Assembly: GCF_024172125.1 (NCBI RefSeq)
Contig: NZ_JAMZEA010000006.1
Span: forward strand, 372,001 to 436,000
From: Actinomadura rupiterrae
GTDB lineage: Bacteria; Actinomycetota; Actinomycetes; Streptosporangiales; Streptosporangiaceae
DNA length: 64,000 nt
Reading direction: 5' to 3'
Of this stretch, positions 52,101 through 59,359 are shown piece after piece; the stretch's first letter is position 1; each line of letters begins with the position of its first letter. The notes under the pieces were generated by a model. That model was given only the letters and a program-made list of their open reading frames with translations, did not search any database and had not been told where the DNA came from. The position numbers and the translations under genes were made by a program.

Positions 52101-52765
52101 GCCTGGGTGCCGTCGCCGTAGCGCCGGTCCAGCGCGAGCCCGACGACGTCGCGGTGGGTGGCGGCGATCCCCTTGGGCACGCCGGTCGAGCCGGAGGTGT
52201 AGATCACGTACGCCAGCCGGTCCGGGTGCTCGACCGGGGCGGGATCCGGCGGCGCGTCCACGCGGCCGGCGCGTCGGGACGCGGCGGGCCAGGCCGAGGC
52301 GGGCTGGGACTCGGCGGGCTGGGGTGCGACCTCCTCCAAGGTGAGGCGCGGGCACCCGCCGGGCAGGGCCGCCGCCTCCCCCGCGCCGGTCAGCACCAGT
52401 GCCGGACGCGCGTCGTCCAACATGAACTCCAGCCGCTCGGCCGGGTAGTCGGGATCCACCGGCACGTACGCAGCACCGGCCTTCAGCACCCCCAGCATCG
52501 CGACCAGCAGCTCGGGCGAGCGCGGCACGACCACGCCGACCAGGGACTCCGGTCCCACCCCGCGCCGGGCCAGCGCCCGCGCCAAGTGGGCCGACCACGT
52601 GTCGAGCTGCCGGTAGGTCAGGGAACGCTCGCCATCGGTCACCGCGACGGCGTCCGGTCGACGCGCGGCCCACCGCCCGAACAGTTCGGGAACGGTCATG
52701 TCCGGGGCCGGTCCGGCACCCCGCGACACTTCCCGCGACCGGTCGTGTTCCGCCATTTCACGCAC
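46139..52765 (-). CDS. two-module NRPS: A-T-E / C-A-T (starter)
   Basis: 2208 residues from GTG 52,765, chosen because GGAGA lies 5-6 bases upstream; ATG 52,756 is close by. No N-terminal C domain, so this is the initiating protein. A1 (about 39-560) has FDASVYELW near 234 and the pocket DAYFWGGAFK, resembling Val/Ile-type codes. T Ser is in GGDSIQS near 593, E has HHMVVDG near 782. The second module: C with HHALFDG near 1291, A2 1622-2110 with FDVSVFELF and the pocket DVFSVAAYAK (Piz-type), T in GGNSLLAT near 2152. Ending in T without E agrees with the LCL-type C domain opening the next protein. Confidence 0.94.
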   Translation of the reverse strand: MREMAEHDRSREVSRGAGPAPDMTVPELFGRWAARRPDAVAVTDGERSLTYRQLDTWSAHLARALARRGVGPESLVGVVVPRSPELLVAMLGVLKAGAAYVPVDPDYPAERLEFMLDDARPALVLTGAGEAAALPGGCPRLTLEEVAPQPAESQPASAWPAASRRAGRVDAPPDPAPVEHPDRLAYVIYTSGSTGVPKGIAATHRDVVGLALDRRYGDGTQACVLTHAPVAFDASVYELWVPLLNGGRVVIAPELDLTPEVLARLVVEHRLTAAFLTPALFNVLVEEDARCLAGLQELWVGGERMLPRAAQRALAACPDLILFNGYGPTETTAFSTCHRVRPTEDIDAEVPIGRPMDFLRGYVLDERLRLVPPGEPGELYLAGAGLARGYLNRPGQTAERFVACPFGPPGDLMYRTGDVAARAADGELMYLGRADEQVKIRGFRIEPGEIQATLLAHPAVAQAAVVAQADHDGRDRQLVGYVVPVADGDTGWGAGDGDILIDSGLVARELRAFAAERLPEFMVPAVITVLDRLPLTPNGKLDRDALPRPERGGRPYRAPRTPAERVLAALFAEVLGRARVGIDDDFFALGGDSIQSIQVVARARGRGVEVGTRQIFEHRTVAAVAAAAGSGETPPPVLAELDGGGVGWMPLMPVARWILESGAGFDRFLQALVVELPAGIDRAGLTATVSAVLDRHDMLRARLLTGDGAGMRAEPPGSVDAASLVRRVPCSGRWDEPSWHDLLLEELDAAAGRLDAAAGTVAQFVWFDAGDGPGRLLVAVHHMVVDGVSWRILTSDLAAAWAAVRAGAEPDLPPVNTSVRRWARGLVEAAAAPERVAELPLWLSIVDGPDPMLGARPLDPAVDVMPTVHKAWARLSARVTDALLTTVPAAFRGGVNDGLLAALALAVARWRRGRGVDEPSTLIRLEGHGREEDVVPGADLSRTVGWFTSVFPMRLDLTGIDLDDAFAGGPAAGAAVKAVKERLRAVPDKGMGYGLLRHLNPETAERLRGRPVGQIGFNYLGRLSAADMPGELAGTGWTPTSELAEFAEFAELDAAHDARMPALSELDINAAVTDGPDGPRLGALFGAPTGVLSPAEVQEIADLWCAALEGIVRHATQPGAGGLTPSDVPLVSVTQDELEAWEQRYPGLVDVWPPTSLQSGLLFHSLLNDSDFDPYHVQYVLHLSGRPDPERLRAAGQALLDRHAALRTAFVPDARGDLVQLVVEGVELPWRHADLSGLREPDRDAELKRFLAADLSDHFDPSEPPMLRLSLVELGADRSELVLTAHHALFDGWSIPLMTQDLLRLYAAGADTSALPPARDYRAFLAWLSGQDRAEAARVWADELRGLDGPTLVAPREAPADDGAGVGQVTVPLEAATARAVADRAAELGVTVNTVVQGAWGVLLGHLTGRRDVVFGATVAGRPPAVPGVDGIVGLFLNTLPVRVRFDPGDGFADLLLALQERQSALLDHHHHGLTEIHRLAGLDRLFDTFIAFESFPMDRAGIARASRDTGITVTGLRPFTTTHYPLTVLALADADTHLRLALQYRRSTFGPEAADDIAARFGRLLRTLVDEPGRPVGATDVLEPAEREELLRRLDGPAAEPSEATLPRLFRRQAKATPTAVAVEAGGEAMTYRELDERADRLARGLGRLGAGPERIVAVALPRSADLVVALLGVLRSGAAYLPIDPAHPSRRLEFVVADADPALVLVDETTQAVVPDGTAPRLRLDEVMEQGATASAASAEPPAAPGPDNLAYLMYTSGSTGTPKGVAVTHRNVTSCLPGLAARLDIQEGTRLFAGASVNFDVSVFELFATLCAGGTVEIVRDVLALCARDGWSGGVLSAVPSAFAELLEQSEEAVKADAVVFAGEPLPAWLTARARTAVPGIRVVNAYGQTETFYATAHTVNPVDDACAVEAGGAGGAGGASVPIGSPLENVRTYVLGDGLAPVPPGVVGEIYVAGATVSRGYRGRPGLTAERFVADPFGPPGSRMFRTGDLGRRRNDGPLEYVGRGDAQLKVRGVRIEPAEVEAALTAHPGVGRAVVTVHAAEALAGSEQLVGYYTATGALGPDAEELRTFVAERLPAFMVPAAFVALDRLPLMPNGKLDRAALPEPVLTGAAYRAPRTAHEEALCGLVAEVLERERVGIEDDFFALGGNSLLATRLSSRIRRRLGIEVSVRTIFEAPTVARLSTRVGPRRTSRPPLRRMSGSAE

Positions 52766-53044
52766 GTGGGTCTCCAGAGGACGAATGGATCGCGAAAACC
52801 GCCATGCCGAACGCACGATGACGTCGGATCTGGGACGGGAAATCGTCATACAGGCCGCGTCCTGCTGCCCCGCGACCGATCACCACCTTCAACTCTCCGC
52901 GCTTTGCGGTCAAGGTCGTCCCGCCTTTTCCAGCGCCATTCCCCGCTCCGCCGCTGTCCCGGCGACAGGACAGCCGGACCCGCTTGACGCCACTCGGCGA
53001 AAGGAGATCCACTCGGTTGTCGGCATACCGAGGAGCTGAGCGGA
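52766..53044. promoter_or_regulatory. divergent promoter region of the two main operons
   Basis: 279 bp between the minus-strand NRPS operon and the plus-strand ferredoxin operon. Besides palindrome c it holds TTGACC on the minus strand (complement of 52,908-52,913) and TTGACG at 52,984 on the plus strand as candidate -35 elements, both with weak -10 boxes, which fits activator dependence. Confidence 0.55.
52955..52972. promoter_or_regulatory. cluster palindrome, site c
   Basis: TGTCCCG-GCGA-CAGGACA, with one C/A mismatch between arms. It lies between divergent operons: about 20 bp upstream of the plus-strand -35 (TTGACG, 52,984) and about 42 bp from the minus-strand -35. It could control both. 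Confidence 0.8.
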
Positions 53045-53320
53045 ATGACGCATGTGAACGGCGGCGGCGACCGGCGGGACGACGCGGAGTGGCGGGTGGA
53101 GGTCGACGCGTCCACCTGCATCGGCTCGGGCATGTGCGAGAGCCTCGCGCCCGCCGCCTTCCGGCTCGCCGGCGCGCGGTCACGGCCGACGCGCGACCGG
53201 ACGCGTCCGGACCGGGACGTGCTCGACGCGGCCGAGGCCTGCCCGGTGGAGGCGATCCTCGTCCGCGGTGCGGCCACCGGGGAGATTCTGGCCCCTGACA
53301 TCGAGCGACGCCGCCGGTAA
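53045..53320 (+). CDS. single-cluster ferredoxin (3Fe-4S type)
   Basis: 91 residues. The motif CIGSGMC followed by an ACPVEAI segment gives the three-Cys pattern of actinomycete 3Fe-4S ferredoxins; the second position of a 4Fe cluster is Gly/Ser. These donate electrons to P450s. The linker between the cluster halves (RSRPTRDRTRPDRD) is unusually basic. It opens the plus-strand operon and probably serves the two P450s at 22.5-25 kb. GAGGAGCTGAGCGGA gives a ribosome binding site. Confidence 0.88.
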   Translation: MTHVNGGGDRRDDAEWRVEVDASTCIGSGMCESLAPAAFRLAGARSRPTRDRTRPDRDVLDAAEACPVEAILVRGAATGEILAPDIERRRR

Positions 53321-53569
53321 CGGCTTCGGCGGACGGCGGGCGAAGCCGAAAAAAAATAGAAACCCCATGGATATCCGCGGTGGCATATGCCTAACGTTCC
53401 GGGAGAGGCTTCGACCAGCTCGGGTTTCACGGTCATCGGCACGCTTGTTTCCCGGTCATCGACAGGTGGCCGTCCGCCGGCGACGGCGATTTCATGCGGT
53501 CACGCGGAGAAGTGCGACACGGCGAACGCGAACGGTTCGGCCACGAGTAGGGTTGGAAGGTCAATCGGA

Positions 53570-55483
53570 ATGAAGCAGCATGAGCATGTCGCCGAATCCG
53601 AGCCCATCACCGAGCGAATCGCGGGATGGGCGCGCAGGCGGCCGGACCTGCCTGCGGTCACGCACGGCGAACGAAGTCTGGGCTACGCCGAGCTGTACGG
53701 GAGCGCCGCCGCGCTCGCCTCCCGGCTCCGCGCCCGCGGCGTCGGGCGCGACACGCTGGTGCCGCTGTGGCTGGACCGCTCGCCCGAGCTCGTGGTGAGC
53801 GCCCTGGCGGTGCTGCTGGCCGGCGGCGCCTACGTCGGCATGGACACCGGCGAGCCGCCCGCCCGCGCCGGAGCGATCCTCGCCGACTGCGACGCCCCGG
53901 TGATCCTCACGACGCGGGCGCTCGCCGACCGGCTGCCGCCCGGCTCGCCCCCGGAGATCCTGGTCGACCTTGCCGCGGCACACGAGCCGACCGCCCTATC
54001 CGCGGCACACGAGCCGACCGAGCTACCCGCGTCGGACGACGCGACGGGCAAACCGGGCACCGCCGGTGGCGGCGACCTCTGCTACGTGACCTTCACCTCC
54101 GGCTCGACCGGCCGCCCCAAGGGCGTCCTGGTGGAGCACCGGGGTGTGGCCGACCTCGTCTCCTGGTACGTCGACACCTTCCGGGTGGCCCCCGGAGACC
54201 GGATGCCGCAGATCGCGCGCCCGTCGTTCGACGGGTGGGCGCTGGAGGTCTGGCCGTGCCTGGCCGGGGGCGCGACCCTGTGCATCGCCGAACGGCGGCT
54301 TCCCGACTCCCCGGACGACTTCGTCGACTGGCTAAGCGATCAGCGCGTGTCGGTGGCGTTCTTCACCACCGCGCTGGCGGTGCGGCTGCTGCAAGCCTCG
54401 TGGGATGGCCGTGGCGGATCGATGCGGGTGATGCTGCTCGGCGGTGAGAAGCTGCACGCGCCGCCGGCGGTGCACCCGCCGTTCCGGCTGTTCCACGTGT
54501 ACAGGCCGACCGAGGCCACGATGCTGGCCACCTGCGGCGAGATCGAGCCCGGCGCCGACCGCGCGGTGCCGCCTCCCATCGGCCGTCCGCTGCCGGGCCT
54601 GACCGCGCACGTCCTGGACGAGCGGTTGCGTCCGGTGGCCGAGGGCGAGCCCGGCGAGCTGCACCTGAGCGGGACGGCCGTGGCCCGCGGCTACCTGAAC
54701 CGGCCCGAGCAGACCGCGCGGAGCTTCCGCGACGACCCGTTCGCCGGCCGTCCCGGCGTCCGCATGTACGCCACCGGGGACCTGGTGAAGCGCCTGCCCG
54801 ACGGGCGGCTGGCGTTCCTCGGCCGCACCGACGACCAGGTGAAGGTCCGCGGCTTCCGGATCGAACCCGGCGAGATCGAGAGCGCCCTGCTCGCCGTCCC
54901 CGGCGTCGCCCGCGCGGCCGTGGTGGCGCCCGAGCCCGAGGACGGGGAGACGCGGCGCCTCGTCGGGTACTGGGTCGCGGCCGAGGCGGACGCCCCGCCC
55001 GACGCCCGGACGCTGCGCGACCGCCTCGCCGCGGCGCTCCCGCAGTACATGGTCCCGCACGCGCTGGTCCGGCTGGACTCGCTGCCGCTCACCCCGCACG
55101 GCAAGACCGACCGGCGGGCCCTGGCCGCCCGGCCGCTCCCGGCGCCGTCCGCCGGCCGGACACCGCCCGGCGACGCGTCCGCCGGCGAGGAGGCCGCCGG
55201 CTTCGGCCCGACCGAGCGCCTGCTGGCCGAGCTGTGGGGCCGGGTCCTCGGGCAGCGGCCGACCAGCAGGGACGACAGCTTCTTCGATCTCGGCGGCGAC
55301 TCCCTGCTGGCGATGCGGCTCGCCGCCGAGGCCAAGCGGCACGACCTGCACTTCGGCGCCGAGGACATGTTCGAGACCGACATCCTCGGCGAGCTGGCCG
55401 AGCTGCTGGACGAACGGGCCGGACGCGGCACCGCGGTGGCCGCCGCGACGGCCCCTGCCACCACGACGGGGGCGTCCCGGTGA
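53570..55483 (+). CDS. A-T didomain loading protein
   Basis: 637 residues from ATG 53,570 (GGAAGG upstream). The A domain has TFTSGSTGRPKG, SFDGWALEVWPCL in place of the usual FDxSVxE, VYRPTEATM (Arg where Gly is usual), YATGDLVKR and the A10 Lys in LTPHGKTDRR. The pocket reads about DGLFLGVMLK, matching no code I know. The T domain is DDSFFDLGGDSLLAM near 575. It is followed, with 4-bp overlap, by a radical SAM enzyme and then an acyl-CoA dehydrogenase, like the A/T plus dehydrogenase sets that modify carrier-bound amino acids (KtzB/C/A, proline-to-pyrrole systems). 53,321-53,569 upstream shows no gene. Confidence 0.88.
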   Translation: MKQHEHVAESEPITERIAGWARRRPDLPAVTHGERSLGYAELYGSAAALASRLRARGVGRDTLVPLWLDRSPELVVSALAVLLAGGAYVGMDTGEPPARAGAILADCDAPVILTTRALADRLPPGSPPEILVDLAAAHEPTALSAAHEPTELPASDDATGKPGTAGGGDLCYVTFTSGSTGRPKGVLVEHRGVADLVSWYVDTFRVAPGDRMPQIARPSFDGWALEVWPCLAGGATLCIAERRLPDSPDDFVDWLSDQRVSVAFFTTALAVRLLQASWDGRGGSMRVMLLGGEKLHAPPAVHPPFRLFHVYRPTEATMLATCGEIEPGADRAVPPPIGRPLPGLTAHVLDERLRPVAEGEPGELHLSGTAVARGYLNRPEQTARSFRDDPFAGRPGVRMYATGDLVKRLPDGRLAFLGRTDDQVKVRGFRIEPGEIESALLAVPGVARAAVVAPEPEDGETRRLVGYWVAAEADAPPDARTLRDRLAAALPQYMVPHALVRLDSLPLTPHGKTDRRALAARPLPAPSAGRTPPGDASAGEEAAGFGPTERLLAELWGRVLGQRPTSRDDSFFDLGGDSLLAMRLAAEAKRHDLHFGAEDMFETDILGELAELLDERAGRGTAVAAATAPATTTGASR

Positions 55484-57402
55484 GCGCGCGCACCCGCGTG
55501 GCGATGGTGGAGGTCCCGCTCTACCCGAACACGCTGCCCCTCGTGTCCGGCTACCTGCAGGCGTACGCCACCCGGGACGCCGCGATCGCACGGAGCCACG
55601 ACTTCGTCATCCATTCGCGCCCGGTGGGCCATCCGGCCGAGAAGCTGGTGGCGGAGCTGGTCGCGCTCGATGCCGACGTCTACGCGATGAGCTGCTACCT
55701 GTGGAACATGCGGCGGTTCCAGACCGTCCTGGACGAGCTGCTGAAGGCCCGTCCCGAGGCCCGCTTCATCCTCGGCGGCCCGCAGGTGATGGACCACATC
55801 GCCGACTACGTGGCTCCCGGGCAGGAGAACGTGACCGTCGCGAACGGGGAGGGCGAGACCACCTTCGCCGCCTACCTGGAGCAGCTCGCGCGCCCCGAAC
55901 CGGACCTGCGCCAGGTGCCCGGCGTGAGCTTCTGGCAGGACGGGACGCTGGTCACCACCGACAAGCCGGACCGGCTGCGCGACCTGGACGAGATCCCCTC
56001 GCCGTTCGCCGCCGGGATCTTCGACGGGGCGGACTACACCTTCGCCGTCGTGGAGACCAACCGGGGCTGCCCCTTCCGCTGCACCTACTGCTACTGGGGC
56101 GCCGCGACGAACGACAAGATCCACCGCTGGGGGCTCGACCGGGTCAAGCGCGACCTCACCTGGATCAGCGAGCACGGCGTCGAGAGCGTGTTCCTGGCCG
56201 ACGCGAACTGGGGCGCGCTGCCCCGCGACGTCGAGCTGACCCGGCACCTGGTCGCGTGCCGGGAACGCACCGGCTACCCGCTGATGGTCAACATGCAGGC
56301 GGCCAAGAACCGGCCCGACCGGGTCACCGAGATCACCGAGATCCTCGTCGACGGCGGCATGCTGACCAGCCAGCCGGTCTCGCTGCAGACCGTGTCGCCG
56401 CAGGCGCTGCGGATGGTGGACAGGGCCAACATCAAGGAGTCCACCTACGTCGAGCTGCAGCGCAAGCTGCACGACAAGCAGATCAGCTCCTACACCGAGC
56501 TGATCTGGCCGCTCCCCGGGGAGACGCTGGACTCCTTCCGCGCCGGGATCGGGCGGCTGTGCCGGTCCGAGGCGGGCACGGTGGTCGTCTACCCCCAGCT
56601 CCTGCTACGGAACACCCCGATGGAGCGGCAGCGCGAGCAGTTGGGGATCGACACCGTGCGGGTCGCCGACGACGCGTCCGAGGCGGACCTGGTGGTCGGC
56701 ACCAAGTGGGTGGACCGGGAGGAGTACGAGGAGGGCGTGTGGTTCTACTACGCCGTCATCACCCTGTACAACGCCCGCGCCCTCTACCACACCGCCGGTT
56801 ACCTGGACGCGTCGGGCGCCTGCGACCACACCGCGTTCCTCACCGCGGCGGTGCGCTGGTTCCAGGAGCACACCGAGAACCCGCTGTGCCGCTTCTTCGC
56901 GCACTCGATCGCCGAGATGGACCAGTACGACCTCAACAACGTGGGCAAGGCCCTGCACCTGGCGATGCACCACCACCGGGCCGAGCTGGACACGCTGCTG
57001 ATGGACTTCCTCCGGAACTCCCCCTGGTGGCGGGACCCGGTGGTGCGCGCCCTCGCCGAGATCGACCTGCTGGCCCGGCCGTACATCTACCGGGAGCCGG
57101 TGGCGCTGCCGCCCGTCCCGCTCCACGAGACGTCGGCCGAGCAGCTCGACCGCTACCGCGTGGAGGTCCGGATGCCCCTGTCCGTCCTGCCGCACCTGCG
57201 CGTTTCCGACCTGCCGGTTCCGGAGACCGGCGAGACGGCACTGCTGCGCCTGGACCATCGCGGACGCCGCAAGATGCCCTATCCGCGGCACCGCAGCATC
57301 GAGCACAACGCCGCGTACTGCCAGGCGATGATGAACCGGCTCCACGACATCATGCCGACGTGGACGGCGCCGACGCCGGTGGAGGCGCGCGATGCGCGAT
57401 GA
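55480..57402 (+). CDS. B12-binding-type radical SAM enzyme
   Basis: 640 residues from GTG 55,480 overlapping the A-T stop. The N-terminal 150 residues resemble a cobalamin-binding fold of class B radical SAM proteins (RVAMVEVPLYPNTLPLVSGYL, ADVYAMSCYLWNM, ILGGPQV), without the DxHxxG motif, as is common. The cluster motif CPFRCTYC has Cys at 197, 201 and 204, followed by ADANWG and the C-terminal barrel. Members methylate unactivated carbons or rearrange rings. Between an A-T protein and a dehydrogenase, its likely substrate is an aminoacyl-carrier protein (inference). Confidence 0.85.
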   Translation: MSARTRVAMVEVPLYPNTLPLVSGYLQAYATRDAAIARSHDFVIHSRPVGHPAEKLVAELVALDADVYAMSCYLWNMRRFQTVLDELLKARPEARFILGGPQVMDHIADYVAPGQENVTVANGEGETTFAAYLEQLARPEPDLRQVPGVSFWQDGTLVTTDKPDRLRDLDEIPSPFAAGIFDGADYTFAVVETNRGCPFRCTYCYWGAATNDKIHRWGLDRVKRDLTWISEHGVESVFLADANWGALPRDVELTRHLVACRERTGYPLMVNMQAAKNRPDRVTEITEILVDGGMLTSQPVSLQTVSPQALRMVDRANIKESTYVELQRKLHDKQISSYTELIWPLPGETLDSFRAGIGRLCRSEAGTVVVYPQLLLRNTPMERQREQLGIDTVRVADDASEADLVVGTKWVDREEYEEGVWFYYAVITLYNARALYHTAGYLDASGACDHTAFLTAAVRWFQEHTENPLCRFFAHSIAEMDQYDLNNVGKALHLAMHHHRAELDTLLMDFLRNSPWWRDPVVRALAEIDLLARPYIYREPVALPPVPLHETSAEQLDRYRVEVRMPLSVLPHLRVSDLPVPETGETALLRLDHRGRRKMPYPRHRSIEHNAAYCQAMMNRLHDIMPTWTAPTPVEARDAR

Positions 57403-58540
57403 GATCCTCACGGACGAGCACCGGGCGTTCCGCGAGACGGTCCGCGCGTTCATCGAGAAGGAGATCTCCCCCCACTACCCGCGCTGGGAGGAGGAGGGCG
57501 CGGTCGACCGCGAGGTCTGGCGGGCCGCCGGGGCGGCGGGTCTCCTCGGCATGGACGTCCCCGAGGAGTACGGCGGCGGGGGCTCCACCGACTACCGGTT
57601 CCACGCCGTCCTGGCGGAGGAGCTGGCCCGCGCGGGCGCCTACGCGCCCTGCCTGCCGCTGCACAACGAGATCGTCGGCCCCTACCTGCGCACCCTGGCG
57701 ACCCCGGAGCAGAAGGCGCGCTGGCTCCCCGGCTTCTGCGACGGCTCCCTGGTCACCGCCATCGCGATCACCGAGCCGGACGCCGGCAGCGACATCGGCG
57801 CCATGCGGACCGGCGCCGTCCGCGACGGGGACCGCTGGCTGCTCAACGGCGCCAAGACGTTCATCTCCAACGGCCACACCGCCGACCTGTTCCTCACGGT
57901 CGCGCGCACCCCGCCGGAGCGGGGCGGGACCCGGACCGCGTCCGCGAGCCTGTTCGTCGTGGAAGCCGACCGCGCCGGGTTCAGCCGCGGCCGCCGGATC
58001 GACAAGATCGGCATGAGCGCCCTCGACACCGCCGAGCTGTTCTTCCAGGACGTCGCGGTCCCCGCGGAGAACCTGCTGGGCGCCCCGGGACGCGCGTTCG
58101 GCCACCTCATGCGCAACCTTCCGCAGGAGCGCCTGTGGATCGCCGTCTCCGCGCTCGCCGCCGCCGAACGGGTCTTCGAGGACACCCTGGACTACTGCCG
58201 CGAACGCACCGTCTTCGGCCGGCCGATCGCGCGGCACCAGTACAACCGCTTCGTCCTCGCCGAGCTCGCCACCTCGCTCGCCGTGGCGCGCAGCCACTGC
58301 GACCGCGCCGTGCTCGCGCACACCGAGGGACGCCTCAGCGGCGAGGACGCGGCGATGGTCAAGTGGTGGAACACCGAGCTGTGCCAGAACGTCGTCAACC
58401 GCTGCCTGCAGCTGCACGGCGGGAACGGCGTCGTCCGCGGCTACCCCGTGGCCCGCGCCTACCTCGACACGAGGGTGCAGACGATCTACGGCGGCACCAC
58501 CGAGGTCATGAAAGAGATCATCGCCCAGTCGCTGGTCTGA
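57392..58540 (+). CDS. acyl-CoA dehydrogenase-like flavoenzyme
   Basis: 382 residues, overlapping the radical SAM gene by 11 bp. FAD/substrate motifs AIAITEPDAGSDI and LNGAKTFISNG, QLHGGNGVVRGYPVARAYLD, and the catalytic base Glu in YGGTTEVMKEII (about 371) are intact. In peptide clusters such enzymes desaturate or cyclise aminoacyl groups held on carrier domains (KtzA makes a cyclopropane from chlorinated Ile; PltE-like enzymes oxidise prolyl groups). Its position after the A-T and radical SAM genes supports a carrier-bound substrate. Confidence 0.9.
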   Translation: MRDEILTDEHRAFRETVRAFIEKEISPHYPRWEEEGAVDREVWRAAGAAGLLGMDVPEEYGGGGSTDYRFHAVLAEELARAGAYAPCLPLHNEIVGPYLRTLATPEQKARWLPGFCDGSLVTAIAITEPDAGSDIGAMRTGAVRDGDRWLLNGAKTFISNGHTADLFLTVARTPPERGGTRTASASLFVVEADRAGFSRGRRIDKIGMSALDTAELFFQDVAVPAENLLGAPGRAFGHLMRNLPQERLWIAVSALAAAERVFEDTLDYCRERTVFGRPIARHQYNRFVLAELATSLAVARSHCDRAVLAHTEGRLSGEDAAMVKWWNTELCQNVVNRCLQLHGGNGVVRGYPVARAYLDTRVQTIYGGTTEVMKEIIAQSLV

Positions 58541-58606
58541 GCCCCGCCGACCGGCGGCCGAACCCCGCCGGCCGGCGGCCGACTCCGTTGGGAGCGCACT
58601 TCCGTC

Positions 58607-59359
58607 ATGGCGCGATCGCATCCCTGGTACCTCGTGCTCCGGCGGTGCCCGGACCCGCGGCTCACGCTCTACGGCCTGCACTGCGCGGGCGGCGGGCCGT
58701 CCATGTTCCGGACGTGGGCGGACCACCTCCCCGAGGGCGTCGAGCTGCGCGCGGTGCGGCTGCCGGGTCGTCCCGGACGGCACCGGGAGGAGCCCTTCAC
58801 CGACGTCGACCGGGCTGTAGAGGCGCTCTTGGACGGCCTCGGTCCCGAACTCGGCGGACGCTACGTCCTCGCCGGGCACAGCATGGGTGCGATGCTGGCC
58901 TACCGGCTGACGCACGAGCTGCGGCGGCGCGGCGCTCCCCTGCCGGTCCTGCTCGCGGTCATGTCGTGGCCGCCGCGCGGCGCCGCGCGGCGGGTCATGC
59001 CCGACCCGGACGACGACACGGCGTTCGCGTCCGACCTGCGCAGGATCGGCGGCGTCCCGGACGAGCTGTTCGCCGATCCGGTCATGCTGGAGCGCAGCCT
59101 TCCGGTGGTGCGGGCCGACTTCCGCCTCTGCCGCGGGTACGCCTACCGGGCTGTCGCCCCGCTGGACGTGCCGGTCATCGCCTTCAACGGCGACGCCGAC
59201 ACCGTGACACCACCCGGGACGCTGCGGGACTGGCACGCCGAGACCACCGACTTCCGCGGCCTGCACCTGTTCCCCGGCGGCCACTTCTTCCTCAACGACC
59301 ACGCCCCCGCGCTCATCGACCTGATCGTCGAGGCGGCCGGGCACGCGGTCCCGCGGTGA
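58607..59359 (+). CDS. second type II thioesterase
   Basis: 250 residues. LYGLHCAGGGPSMFRTWADHLP and LPGRPGRHREEPFTDV, nucleophile Ser in AGHSMGAM (about 90), Asp in NGDADTV and His in PGGHFFL (about 224). It differs clearly from the thioesterase at 17,884. Being in the operon of the A-T protein, it may hydrolyse stalled products from that carrier or transfer the finished residue to the A-less NRPS module. A short direct repeat (CCGGCGGCCGA) lies in the 66-bp gap before it. Confidence 0.9.
   Translation: MARSHPWYLVLRRCPDPRLTLYGLHCAGGGPSMFRTWADHLPEGVELRAVRLPGRPGRHREEPFTDVDRAVEALLDGLGPELGGRYVLAGHSMGAMLAYRLTHELRRRGAPLPVLLAVMSWPPRGAARRVMPDPDDDTAFASDLRRIGGVPDELFADPVMLERSLPVVRADFRLCRGYAYRAVAPLDVPVIAFNGDADTVTPPGTLRDWHAETTDFRGLHLFPGGHFFLNDHAPALIDLIVEAAGHAVPR

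Noticed and set aside
48152..52987. Long plus-strand open frame opposite the starter NRPS
   Set aside because: Same antisense artefact of GC-biased codons; the minus strand has all NRPS motifs.
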